Below the pieces are notes generated by a model. That model had not been told where the DNA came from. It did no database searches and saw nothing but the letters and a program-made list of their open reading frames with translations. 64,000 nt of DNA from Hallella colorans (lineage in GTDB: Bacteria > Bacteroidota > Bacteroidia > Bacteroidales > Bacteroidaceae): the NCBI RefSeq assembly GCF_003096815.1, contig NZ_QENY01000016.1, positions 1 through 64,000 on the forward strand. The letters run 5' to 3'. Shown here in pieces: positions 46,114-54,713 of this stretch. How positions within the stretch are numbered: the first letter of the stretch is position 1; each line of letters opens with the position of its first letter. The position numbers and the translations under genes were made by a program.

Positions 46114-47931
46114 ATGAATATAGAAAAGCATATCTTCGATGCGGCGTGTCAAGCCATACAGCAACTCTACGGACAAGACGTGCCTGCCCAAATGGTGCAG
46201 TTACAAAAAACCAAGGCAACGTTTGAGGGACATCTCACCTTGGTGGTTTTCCCCTTGTTGAAAGTTTCTCACGCCAAACCCGAGGACACTGCACGCCAGA
46301 TAGGCGAGGTACTCAAGCGCGACTGTGACGCTGTGCAAGATTTCAACGTGGTGAAAGGATTTCTCAACCTCGTCGTATCTCCCCAAGCGTGGGCGAGCCT
46401 GCTCAACGATATCAACGCCAATGATCGTTATGGCGAGACGCCTGTCACGGCCGACAGTAAGCTCTATATGGTGGAATACTCATCGCCAAACACCAACAAG
46501 CCCCTGCACTTGGGGCACGTGCGAAACAACCTCTTAGGTTGGAGCTTGGCGCAAATACAGCAGGCCAACGGGCGCAAAGTGGTAAAAACCAATATCGTGA
46601 ACGACCGGGGCATACACATTTGCAAGTCGATGTTGGCTTGGCAAAAATGGGGAAATGGAGAGACGCCAGCCTCAACAGGTAAGAAAGGAGACCACCTTAT
46701 TGGCGATTATTACGTGTCTTTCGACAAGCACTACCGTGAGGAGGTGGCCGCGCTCAAGGCCAAATACACGGCGGCCGGCATGGACGCGGAGCAAGCCGAG
46801 GCAAAGGCCAAGGTCGACGCGCCACTTATCAAAGAGGCGCATGACATGCTCGTGAAATGGGAGCAGGGCGACGAGGCGGTGCGCCAGCTGTGGAAAACCA
46901 TGAACAGCTGGGTGTACGAGGGCTTTGACGAGACCTACAAGGCGCTTGGCGTGGGCTTCGACAAGATATATTACGAATCGGACACTTACTTGGTGGGTAA
47001 GCAAAAGGTGGAGGAAGGGTTGCGCAAGGGCCTTTTTGTTCGCAAGGATGACAATAGCGTATGGGCCGATCTTACCAGCGACGGACTTGACCAAAAGCTC
47101 TTGTTGCGCGCCGATGGCACCAGTGTTTACATGACCCAAGACATTGGAACGGCCACATTGCGTTTCAAAGACTATCCCATTGACAAGATGATCTACGTGG
47201 TGGGCAACGAGCAGAACTACCACTTCCAAGTGCTATCCATCCTGCTTGACCGTCTCGGTTTCGCTTGGGGAAAGGACCTCGTGCACTTCTCATACGGCAT
47301 GGTGGAGCTTCCAAACGGCAAGATGAAGAGCCGCGAGGGCACTGTGGTGGACGCGGACGACCTCATCGACACGATGATAGCCGACGCGCGCAAAACCAGT
47401 GACGAGCTTGGCAAGTTTGCCGACATGAGCGAAGAGGAGAAGAATGAGATAGCTCGCATTGTGGGACTGGGCGCCCTGAAATACTTCATCCTCAAGGTAG
47501 ACGCACGCAAAAACATGCTGTTCAACCCCGAGGAGTCTATCGATTTCAACGGAAACACCGGCCCATTCATCCAATACACCTACGCCCGCATACGTTCCGT
47601 GCTACGCAAGGCGGAGGCCGATGGCATCGGCTTGCCTGCCACCCTACCGGAGGATACCACACTCAACGAGAAGGAAATAGCGCTTGTGCAAAAGATGGAC
47701 GATTACAAGACAGCGGTGAAAGACGCTGGCGACAACTACAATCCGGCGGGTATCGCCAACTACTGTTACGAGTTGACGAAAGAGTTCAACCAGTTCTACC
47801 ACGACTACAGCATACTCAACGCCGATACGCCCAAAGAGAAAGTCACGCGTCTGGTATTGGCCAAGAACGTGGCCAAGACCATCAAAAACGGCATGTCGCT
47901 GCTTGGCATAGAGGTGCCCGAGCGCATGTAG
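46114..47931 (+). CDS. argS: Arginyl-tRNA synthetase
   Basis: 605 residues, class I. N-terminal additional domain (1 to about 110), SSPNTNKPLHLGH with the HIGH box as HLGH at 132-135, KMKSREGT in the position of KMSKS, and a helical DALR anticodon-binding domain to the end (GMSLLGIEVPERM). Charges tRNA-Arg. Followed after about 35 bases by an RNase H-like gene, likely co-transcribed. Confidence 0.97.
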   Translation: MNIEKHIFDAACQAIQQLYGQDVPAQMVQLQKTKATFEGHLTLVVFPLLKVSHAKPEDTARQIGEVLKRDCDAVQDFNVVKGFLNLVVSPQAWASLLNDINANDRYGETPVTADSKLYMVEYSSPNTNKPLHLGHVRNNLLGWSLAQIQQANGRKVVKTNIVNDRGIHICKSMLAWQKWGNGETPASTGKKGDHLIGDYYVSFDKHYREEVAALKAKYTAAGMDAEQAEAKAKVDAPLIKEAHDMLVKWEQGDEAVRQLWKTMNSWVYEGFDETYKALGVGFDKIYYESDTYLVGKQKVEEGLRKGLFVRKDDNSVWADLTSDGLDQKLLLRADGTSVYMTQDIGTATLRFKDYPIDKMIYVVGNEQNYHFQVLSILLDRLGFAWGKDLVHFSYGMVELPNGKMKSREGTVVDADDLIDTMIADARKTSDELGKFADMSEEEKNEIARIVGLGALKYFILKVDARKNMLFNPEESIDFNGNTGPFIQYTYARIRSVLRKAEADGIGLPATLPEDTTLNEKEIALVQKMDDYKTAVKDAGDNYNPAGIANYCYELTKEFNQFYHDYSILNADTPKEKVTRLVLAKNVAKTIKNGMSLLGIEVPERM

Positions 47932-47966
47932 GCAACTTGTTCTATCTCAAACACATTAACTTGCCC

Positions 47967-48428
47967 ATGCTTGTCAACCCTCCTGATTATCGCCAAGACA
48001 CCGTGCTTCCCCTCCCCCCCGAGGTGGAGGCCAACGCTTGGGCGGTGGATGCCGCTTGCTCCGGCAACCCCGGACCAATGGAATATCGCTGCGTGGACCT
48101 TGCCACGGGAGCCGAGGTGTTTCGTTTCGGTCCCATGCGCGGCACCAATAACATAGGCGAGTTCTTGGCCATCGTGCACGCTTTGGCACTGATGGACAAG
48201 CGCGGCATCAAGGACAAAGTGATCTATTCTGACTCATACAACGCCATTTTGTGGGTGCGAAAAAAGCAATGCAAAACCAAGTTGGAGCGCGATGCCAATA
48301 CCGAGACACTCTATAACATCATCGACCGTGCGCAACATTGGCTGCGCGCTCACAACGTGCAAACTCGCATCATTAAGTGGGAAACCAAGCATTGGGGCGA
48401 GATTCCAGCCGATTTCGGCAACAAGTAA
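47967..48428 (+). CDS. Ribonuclease H-like protein
   Basis: 153 residues from the ATG at 47967 (a TTG at 47937 is an alternative). VDAACSGNPGPMEYR gives the first catalytic Asp, IGEFLAIVHALAL the Glu, IYSDSYNAILWV the second Asp, and GEIPADFGNK the last acid, so the four-acid set of RNase H is complete. Cleaves RNA in RNA/DNA hybrids. No N-terminal hybrid-binding (caulimovirus) domain. Follows argS. Confidence 0.88.
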   Translation: MLVNPPDYRQDTVLPLPPEVEANAWAVDAACSGNPGPMEYRCVDLATGAEVFRFGPMRGTNNIGEFLAIVHALALMDKRGIKDKVIYSDSYNAILWVRKKQCKTKLERDANTETLYNIIDRAQHWLRAHNVQTRIIKWETKHWGEIPADFGNK

Positions 48429-48456
48429 TAAACCACTAATCAATAATTTCGTTCAC

Positions 48457-48498
48457 AATATTTAACGTCAAGGCGTGAAAAATAGGGCGTTAAATATT
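48457..48498. other. AT-rich inverted repeat after the RNase H gene
   Basis: A perfect 11-base inverted repeat (48457-48467 with 48488-48498) with a 20-base loop. No T run follows, so it is a weak terminator at best; it ends at the -33 element of the next promoter. Confidence 0.5.
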
Positions 48499-48528
48499 TG
48501 GTTTATATTATAAACCTATTTATCTTTG
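48497..48528 (+). promoter_or_regulatory. Promoter with palindrome in the spacer (membrane protein-regulator operon)
   Basis: TTTG (48497-48500), a 20-base spacer and TATCTTTG (48521-48528). A perfect 8-1-8 palindrome GGTTTATATTATAAACC (48500-48516) fills the spacer, where a bound protein would block RNA polymerase. The operon encodes its own winged-helix protein, the natural candidate for binding. Confidence 0.75.
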
Positions 48529-48634
48529 CAACGTAAAGCATTGGGAGAGGTGATGGATCCAACCTATTTACTCGTGGTTTACAAAATGAGAAAATAACAA
48601 CAAACATTCTTTAACCACCTAAAAAGCAAAGATT

Positions 48635-49276
48635 ATGGAAACGATGAACGAAAAATTGACAGCGGAACAAAATCTCAACCTTATCCGCAAGACCATTGAG
48701 GAAAGTCGCCTTGAAATTACTCGGGGCATGTGGCGAGGCTTGTTGCTTTGGGGCTTGAGTGTCACGGTTATCGCCCTTGTAGTGGGACACTTGTGGCAAA
48801 ACACCTCAATGGGACCTCGCGCCAATGGCTTTTGGGGACTATTGGGATTGGTGGCGATTGTGGAAAATCTCGCCAACAAGAACAGACCCCGATTGCCACA
48901 AACATTTGTTAGCAAGACTATCTTGCAGGTTTGGAGCAGTTTTGGCATCACTGCCGGTTGCATAGGTTTTATACTTGGCGTGTTTATGGGCTTCTGCCAA
49001 AACCTGATCATCAACACATCTTCGTGCGTTGCCCTCGATGCCAACGCCTACATACCCATCACCGCCATCATTATCATGTCGATGGGCGTGGCTGGAATGA
49101 TTACGGGCAAGGTGCTTGCCAGCAAGGCCATCACCATATGCAGCTTCATAACGGGCACTGTGGGCAGCGTGCTCGCCTTGTTTTTGATTGGTCCAATGGA
49201 GATGGTTGTGTTGGCAGCGGCATCGCTCGTAGGGTTGGTAGTGCCTGGCATTATCATCAAATTGAGGGAGGCTTAA
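48635..49276 (+). CDS. Four- to six-helix membrane protein of unknown function
   Basis: 213 residues. A charged N-terminal helix (1-30, EKLTAEQNLNLIRKTIEESR) is followed by hydrophobic segments near 36-52, 63-76, 98-118, 135-155 and 165-205. I do not recognise the family beyond similarity in layout to membrane proteins paired with small winged-helix regulators. Probably inner membrane. The next gene starts 2 bases after its stop, so it is probably controlled by, or a partner of, that regulator. Confidence 0.75.
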   Translation: METMNEKLTAEQNLNLIRKTIEESRLEITRGMWRGLLLWGLSVTVIALVVGHLWQNTSMGPRANGFWGLLGLVAIVENLANKNRPRLPQTFVSKTILQVWSSFGITAGCIGFILGVFMGFCQNLIINTSSCVALDANAYIPITAIIIMSMGVAGMITGKVLASKAITICSFITGTVGSVLALFLIGPMEMVVLAAASLVGLVVPGIIIKLREA

Positions 49277-49278
49277 TT

Positions 49279-49572
49279 ATGTTCAGGCCATTAGACCCAT
49301 TATTGCACAGCGAGTTGCGCTTGGCTGTTATGTCCATTCTTATCGGCATCGATGAGGCCGACTTCCCTTATATCAAGGAAAAGACGGGCAGCACGGCGGG
49401 CAATCTCAGCGTGCAGATAGACAAGTTGCAGAAGGCGGGCTATATCGACGTTGAAAAAACATTTCGAGGTCGCAGGCCGTCCACCATCTGCCGGATGACA
49501 GAAAAAGGCCGCGATGCCTTTTCGGAGTATGTCGAAGCGCTTGGTAGTTACATCAAAGACGTTGCTAAGTAG
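49279..49572 (+). CDS. Small winged-helix transcriptional regulator (MarR/ArsR-like)
   Basis: 97 residues. LHSELRLAVMSILIGIDEADFPYIKEKTGSTAGNLSVQIDKLQKAGYIDV is a helix-turn-helix followed by a wing (EKTFRGRRPSTICRMTEKG). No sensor domain, as in the 'transcriptional regulator' group (DUF-type 'winged helix DNA-binding') that sits beside small membrane proteins. Probably dimeric and binding the palindrome upstream of its operon, which is inference. A terminator follows. Confidence 0.88.
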   Translation: MFRPLDPLLHSELRLAVMSILIGIDEADFPYIKEKTGSTAGNLSVQIDKLQKAGYIDVEKTFRGRRPSTICRMTEKGRDAFSEYVEALGSYIKDVAK

Positions 49573-49591
49573 TCACTACAAATGTGAAAAT

Positions 49592-49627
49592 GGCAAGGCC
49601 ATTGACCAATGGTCTTGCCGTTTTTTT
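49592..49627 (+). terminator. Terminator of the membrane protein-regulator operon
   Basis: An 11-base stem (49592-49602 with 49609-49619, one G.U) and seven T. Confidence 0.9.
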
Positions 49628-49629
49628 AA

Positions 49630-49760
49630 ATTTTCCAAGCCTCATCATATAGAGCGTTGCTGGCAACGTGCGTTCCACGTAGCGCGTCATGCCAAGATCG
49701 GAGAAATGGATGCCGTTTGTCGTTGCCTCGCCATCAACACCTATCAAACGCTCAGAAAGG
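49630..49760 (-). pseudogene. Fragment of a GDSL/SGNH hydrolase, C-terminal end
   Basis: On the minus strand the frame reads ...LIGVDGEATTNGIHFSDLGM..., which resembles the last block of Bacteroidetes SGNH esterases (the Asp-x-x-His pair of the catalytic triad in DGIHFSDLG). No other part of such a gene is present on either side. It has no start signal and runs into the terminator of the neighbouring operon. A relic of a deleted gene is the best reading. The bases 49761-49960 show nothing further. Confidence 0.5.
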
Positions 49761-49962
49761 AGCGGTGTGACGCATAGGACGTCTTGCCTTTGCGACTGGC
49801 TGAAATGTCATGGATGGAGGAAATACACTCGAACAAGCTGCACATAGAGTATAGGTCAACTGTAAATGCCGCGCGACACTCACTGTTGTGCGTCGTCTTT
49901 TTTAAATTCTGATATGGCATTGGTGGTTTGACCGCACAATTTACATATCATTTTTGTGGCTA

Positions 49963-49997
49963 AAAATGTTTTTACTCAAATAAATTTCATATATTTG
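49963..49997 (+). promoter_or_regulatory. Promoter of the DUF1893 gene
   Basis: TTTG (49963-49966), a 23-base spacer and TATATTTG (49990-49997); start codon at 50026. Confidence 0.6.
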
Positions 49998-50025
49998 CGA
50001 AAAGAACCTAAAACTCTCAAGACTT

Positions 50026-50391
50026 ATGATGCAGGAACTGATAGACACGCTACACACCGAGCAATGCTCGCTCGCTATTTTGCACGAGGGAAACATTCGT
50101 ACTTTCGACGGTCATGGCGTGCGCCGTCTATACAATATTATCAATGACGAGCCAGAGTTATTCTTGGATGCCAAGGTAGCCGTGAAAGCCGTTGGACGGT
50201 CAGCGGCCAGAATGATGAAAGAAGGAAACGTAGCCGAAGTTTATGCCGATGTAATATCGCAACAAGCCTATGATGTGCTGCACGACGCTGGCATAGCGGT
50301 AAGTTTCGAGAAACGAGTAGACCATGCCACCTTCTTGCGTATATGGCAGAAGTTGGGCGAATTGGAAAAAGAAGAGTTGGCTATGTGCTGA
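50026..50391 (+). CDS. DUF1893 domain protein
   Basis: 121 residues. The family pattern is visible: LHTEQCSLAILHEGNIRTFDGHGVRRLYNII, DAKVAVKAVGRSAARMM and ISQQAYDVLHDAGIAV. The fold resembles cytidine-deaminase-like proteins, but here the catalytic set is not evident; function unknown. Cytosolic. Monocistronic: its own promoter, and a shared terminator at the 3' end. Confidence 0.85.
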   Translation: MMQELIDTLHTEQCSLAILHEGNIRTFDGHGVRRLYNIINDEPELFLDAKVAVKAVGRSAARMMKEGNVAEVYADVISQQAYDVLHDAGIAVSFEKRVDHATFLRIWQKLGELEKEELAMC

Positions 50392-50418
50392 AAATGAATG
50401 CTCTTTGAGCATTATGCC

Positions 50419-50481
50419 ACAATAAAAACTATACCGTGCGAGGGTCGACTCCCCAGTATCGCTCAGTATAGTTTTTATTGT
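50419..50481. terminator. Bidirectional terminator between converging genes
   Basis: A perfect 15-base stem (50419-50433 with 50467-50481) contains both A and T tracts, suited to both directions. The 33-base loop is GC-rich. Confidence 0.85.
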
Positions 50482-50522
50482 TAGCTTGTGCGTGCGGCCA
50501 TTACGCCACGTCGTGTCACCTT

Positions 50523-52238
50523 CTATTCAGGCAAACTTTGTTTCACGCCCATGCGCGATTCCACCACGTTCACCACGTAATCGCCAAGTTTCTCACACTC
50601 TTGTATAATGTCCATGTACATTGTGCCCACCGCGTAGGTGTACGCATGGTTGTTGATGTCTGTGATGTTCTCGGAACGAAGTTGATTGCGATAATTGTTT
50701 ATTTCGTTTTCTATGTTGAATGAACGCGTGGCATCAAGATCTTTTTTGTAGCCGTTAAGCAATATGTTCATTTGGGTAAGAGCGTCGTCTGTCAGCTCGA
50801 ACATTTGGTGCAGGTGATCATATTGTGCCTCGATAAAATCTTCCGAGTTGGTTCTGCATCGCTGTATGGTGCGCGCGATGTTGTTGCACGAGTCGCCTAT
50901 GCTCTCAAGCTCTGATATCTGTCTGAGCATAGATCTTATCTTTCCTTTGGTGTCATCGCTAAGATGGGCTGCACTCACTTGGTCCAAGTATTTGGCTATC
51001 TCTATCTCCATAGAGTCGGATATGTCCTCATACTTGTCTATACGGGCATATATTTTCTTAAATTTGTCCATGTCTCGCTCCATCAACAGCTCTCTTACCA
51101 TGCCAAACATGCGGTGTATGCGCTCTGCGAAACTCATGATCTCTTTCTGTGCCTCCAGCACTGAGAGCTCAGGAGTTTTCATGATACCCACTTGGATGAA
51201 ACGCAAACGGAAGTCTTCTTCCTCAACATTGGCCGTGGGCTTGATGAGCCAGCATACCACCTTCTCTATTTGAGGTATGAACCAAATGAGCAAGAGGGTG
51301 TTGGTAACATTAAAGCATGTGTGGAATGCGGCAAGCACAATGGGCAGGATGGCGGCTTTCTCGGCCACGGTATAACTGTTGCTTCCCGGTGCGTATCCCA
51401 CCAAATTGCATACCATGTTGACAAATGGATAAAACAAACAAAGCACCCAAATCACGCCCACCACATTGAATACCAAGTGGGCCAATGCCGCACGGCGAGC
51501 TTGCGTGTTGGCCCCAAGGGCGGCAAGATTGGCCGTGGCCGTGGTGCCCACATTCTCGCCCATGACTAATGCGATGCCCAAGTAGATAGGCAGCACGCCC
51601 GTGGAGCAGAGCAATATGGTGATGGCCATCACCGCAGCGGAGCTTTGCACCATGCAAGTGATGACGGTGCCGATAAGCAAGAAGATGAAAATGGAGATGT
51701 AACTGCTTGTGTCGAAACTGGAGAAGAAATCGATAGCTCCTTGGTTGTGGGCCAAATCAAGCTCGTCCCCAGCCTCACTAAGCAGCACCAAAGAGAAGAA
51801 CAGGAAAGCGATACCAAACAAAAAATCGCCCACGTACCTGCTTTTCTTGGTATATATCAGCACGATGCCGATGAGAAATGCCGGGAAAACAGCCATCGTG
51901 AGATCCACTTTGAACCCAAGAGACATAATCCATGCCGTGAGCGTGGTGCCAATATTGGCACCCATGATAACCGAGATGGCTTGTGCCAAGGTGAGCAATC
52001 CAGCATTGACAAACGACACGGTCATGACCGTCGTGGCTGATGACGACTGTACGGCGCATGTGATAAACGTACCGGTGAGCATGCCGGTGAAACGGTTTGT
52101 GGTCATGGCCCCAAGGATATGCCGCAGTTGCGACCCGGCCATTTTTTGAAGGGCTTCGCTCATTACCTTCATACCGTAAATGAGAAGGGCAAGCGAGCCG
52201 AGCACCTTCATAAAGATTAACAAATAGCTTTCGCCCAT
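50523..52238 (-). CDS. Na+/phosphate cotransporter family protein with PhoU-like domain
   Basis: 571 residues from the ATG at 52238. The frame opens at 52298, but a -7 box (52277-52284) lies inside that extension, so the inner start is preferred. Two Na/Pi repeats, each with a QSSSA/QSSAA motif (AVQSSSATTVM and MVQSSAAVMAI), in eight or so helices. Then a PhoU-type helical domain (about 340-560) with SVLEAQKEIMSFAERIHRM and ELESIGDSCNNIART. Takes up phosphate, or exports it as in YjbB, at the inner membrane. Confidence 0.92.
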   Translation of the reverse strand: MGESYLLIFMKVLGSLALLIYGMKVMSEALQKMAGSQLRHILGAMTTNRFTGMLTGTFITCAVQSSSATTVMTVSFVNAGLLTLAQAISVIMGANIGTTLTAWIMSLGFKVDLTMAVFPAFLIGIVLIYTKKSRYVGDFLFGIAFLFFSLVLLSEAGDELDLAHNQGAIDFFSSFDTSSYISIFIFLLIGTVITCMVQSSAAVMAITILLCSTGVLPIYLGIALVMGENVGTTATANLAALGANTQARRAALAHLVFNVVGVIWVLCLFYPFVNMVCNLVGYAPGSNSYTVAEKAAILPIVLAAFHTCFNVTNTLLLIWFIPQIEKVVCWLIKPTANVEEEDFRLRFIQVGIMKTPELSVLEAQKEIMSFAERIHRMFGMVRELLMERDMDKFKKIYARIDKYEDISDSMEIEIAKYLDQVSAAHLSDDTKGKIRSMLRQISELESIGDSCNNIARTIQRCRTNSEDFIEAQYDHLHQMFELTDDALTQMNILLNGYKKDLDATRSFNIENEINNYRNQLRSENITDINNHAYTYAVGTMYMDIIQECEKLGDYVVNVVESRMGVKQSLPE

Positions 52239-52276
52239 CGTGTTGATACTATGAAATAGGTGATACAATAATATTG

Positions 52277-52284
52277 CAAAGTTA
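52277..52284 (-). promoter_or_regulatory. -7 box of the Na/Pi transporter gene
   Basis: TAACTTTG on the minus strand; transcription would begin near 52270, downstream of the ATG at 52298. Confidence 0.6.
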
Positions 52285-52408
52285 ATAAAAAGTGTCATAA
52301 ACCCCCGCTTTTATCGTTTTTATTTAACACGAGGATATACAATAAAGTGAATTTAATGTGACAAAGTCTCTATTTAGTGGTATTTTATTTTTTTTATAAT
52401 ATCGGTTA

Positions 52409-52440
52409 GTTGGCCATTCATAAAAGATTGCATACCTTTG
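52409..52440 (+). promoter_or_regulatory. Nucleoside kinase promoter
   Basis: GTTG (52409-52412), a 20-base spacer and TACCTTTG (52433-52440); start codon at 52463. Confidence 0.7.
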
Positions 52441-52462
52441 GAGAAACTATTAGAAAAAAAAG

Positions 52463-54124
52463 ATGAAACCAAGCATACTGATACGCTGCAAAAACAATCA
52501 CCAAACGATAGCGGTACCTATTGGTACCACGTTGTCCGAGGCTTTTCGCATGATGAAACTAAACATGGACCATGGACCAATTTGCGCCAAGGTGAACAAC
52601 AAAGTGGAGGGCATGCACTACCGAGTGTACCACAACAAGGATGTGGAATACTTGGACATTACATCGGGCTCGGGCTCGCGCAACTATGCGAGGACGCTGT
52701 TTTTCGTGCTGTGCAAGGCGGTGCACGATTTGTATTCGGGCAGCGAGGTGGTCATAGACATACCCGTAAGCAATGGTTATTACGTGGATTTGCAGATTGG
52801 CCGGCCCATTTCGCGGCACGATGTTGACAACATCCGTGGCCGCATGCAGCAGATTATCGACGCCAAAATACCTATTGCCCGACATCAAGTACCCGCGGAA
52901 GACGCTATCAGCATGTTTGGAAAAAAAGGGGATGAGGCCAAGGTGAAGTTGCTCAAGAGCGTTGGAAAAATCTACACCACATACTACTCCATTGATGATT
53001 ACGTGGACTACTACTACGGTTCACTGCTCACCAACACGTCAAAGATATACCTTTTTGGGTTGGAAAAATATTACGATGGATTGCTATTGCGCATACCTGA
53101 CAAAAGCAATCCAGGCATATTGCCAGAAATTATACAACAAGATAAGATGTTCGAGATATTCAAAGAGCATCACAGCTGGCAGAAAATAATGGGTGTTAGA
53201 ACAGTGGGCGATTTCAATGAGACAGTGCAAGAGGGGCATTCCACCGACTTGATACACGTTTCCGAGGCCCTTCAAGAAAAGAAAATAGCGCATATCGCCG
53301 ACGACATTGTGGCTCGCAAGGATGTCAAGTTGGTTTTATTGGCAGGACCTTCATCATCAGGAAAGACCACCACCTGCAAACGGTTAAGCATACAATTGTT
53401 GGCCAATGGCATGAAAACGCTGCAGATATCGCTTGACGATTATTTTGTGGATCGGGAGCGCACACCGATTGACGAGAATGGCGATTACGACTATGAGAGC
53501 ATCCATGCCTTGAACCTTCCGCTCATAAACGCCCAGTTTAACGCTCTGTTCAATGGCGAGGAAATAGTGCTTCCTAAGTATAATTTCCAAACAGGAACAA
53601 GCGAGTCGAGTGGCAAAAAAATAAAATTGGAAGACCACCACGTGCTCATCGTGGAGGGCATACACGCTCTTAACCCAGAACTCACGGCTGCGATACCCGA
53701 AAAAATGAAGTATCGCGTCTATGTATCGGCGCTAACCACCATCCTGCTTGACGACCATAACTACATTCCAACTACTGACAACCGACTGCTCAGGCGTATT
53801 GTTCGCGACAACAAATATCGTGGAGTGAGCGCACAAGAGACTATCAGGCGATGGCCCTCCGTACGCGCTGGCGAGAACAAATGGATTTTTCCCTATCAAG
53901 AAAACGCCGACGCCATGTTCAACTCGGCGATGATTTTCGAACTTGCCGTCATTCGCCAGCAGGCCCAACCACTGTTGGAACTGGTACCCGAAAACTGTGA
54001 AGAGCACGCCGAGGCCTACCGTCTGAGCAAGTTCTTACAGTATTTCCATCCCATTCCAAACAGAGACATTCCGCCCACAAGCTTGTTGCGAGAGTTTCTT
54101 GGAGGTAGCTCTTTCAAATATTAG
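52463..54124 (+). CDS. Nucleoside (uridine-type) kinase with TGS-like N-terminus
   Basis: 553 residues. Residues 1 to about 70 resemble a TGS/ubiquitin-like domain as in threonyl-tRNA synthetase; a middle region without clear assignment follows. A uridine kinase/phosphoribulokinase P-loop domain starts near 290 with LLAGPSSSGKTTTCKRLS, then LDDYFVDRERTP and HVLIVEGIHALNP. Probably phosphorylates uridine or cytidine; the substrate is inferred from the family. Common fusion in Bacteroidetes and Firmicutes. Single gene. Confidence 0.9.
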   Translation: MKPSILIRCKNNHQTIAVPIGTTLSEAFRMMKLNMDHGPICAKVNNKVEGMHYRVYHNKDVEYLDITSGSGSRNYARTLFFVLCKAVHDLYSGSEVVIDIPVSNGYYVDLQIGRPISRHDVDNIRGRMQQIIDAKIPIARHQVPAEDAISMFGKKGDEAKVKLLKSVGKIYTTYYSIDDYVDYYYGSLLTNTSKIYLFGLEKYYDGLLLRIPDKSNPGILPEIIQQDKMFEIFKEHHSWQKIMGVRTVGDFNETVQEGHSTDLIHVSEALQEKKIAHIADDIVARKDVKLVLLAGPSSSGKTTTCKRLSIQLLANGMKTLQISLDDYFVDRERTPIDENGDYDYESIHALNLPLINAQFNALFNGEEIVLPKYNFQTGTSESSGKKIKLEDHHVLIVEGIHALNPELTAAIPEKMKYRVYVSALTTILLDDHNYIPTTDNRLLRRIVRDNKYRGVSAQETIRRWPSVRAGENKWIFPYQENADAMFNSAMIFELAVIRQQAQPLLELVPENCEEHAEAYRLSKFLQYFHPIPNRDIPPTSLLREFLGGSSFKY

Positions 54125-54248
54125 AGAGTGCGACAAGCTCTGGCGAAACCTTCTCTCGCCAACCAGAGAGTGACCCATGTGCGAGGAGTGCTACCGAGAT
54201 GTGGGCACCATACGCGCGCACCACGGCCGATAAGGAGCGTTGCGGCAA

Positions 54249-54650
54249 CTACGCTTTTGCGGAACCTATCTCGCGCGAGATCCTTTTCATCTTTTGTCGT
54301 CGGTCCAATGACATCACGCCAGAGTGCGAGTCAACGTATGAAAATAGCTTGAAAGCCTTGTCCATTAGCATGCCACGCAACGGATTGGCCTTGTACTCAG
54401 CTTCGGCATAGAGTAGCTCGGCCAAAAAGTTAAGGCGTTCCACACGTTGGTCCTCACACCACTGCTCCTTGCCGTAAATCATCATCTCGTCAACGGTAAG
54501 GTTTCTAAGGTCGTCGTAATTGCCCACGTATTGGCGATAAAGATCGCGTATCATGTCGTCTCGCTTGTCGTCTTGCCTCACGTGGAGCAGGCGCGCGAGC
54601 GCGGCTTGGAACTCTTCGATAAGCCGAATGAAATAATCTCGTTGTAACAT
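54249..54650 (-). CDS. DUF6483-like protein of unknown function
   Basis: 133 residues, all helical and charged. LQRDYFIRLIEEFQAALARLL at the start matches my memory of DUF6483. No enzymatic motif, signal or membrane segment is visible. Looks like a small cytosolic helical-repeat protein. Located between nucleoside kinase (converging) and the outer-membrane protein gene upstream on the same strand; the 63-base gap allows co-transcription. Confidence 0.65.
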   Translation of the reverse strand: MLQRDYFIRLIEEFQAALARLLHVRQDDKRDDMIRDLYRQYVGNYDDLRNLTVDEMMIYGKEQWCEDQRVERLNFLAELLYAEAEYKANPLRGMLMDKAFKLFSYVDSHSGVMSLDRRQKMKRISREIGSAKA

Positions 54651-54713
54651 ATCTTCGATGTTTTAAGGTGCATGGGATAGAACGCCATGTTCGTCATACC
54701 CATTTCATACTCT

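Noticed and set aside
47937..47966. TTG start 30 bases upstream for the RNase H gene
   Set aside because: An ATG at 47967 begins closer to the conserved domain, and the extra ten residues match nothing.
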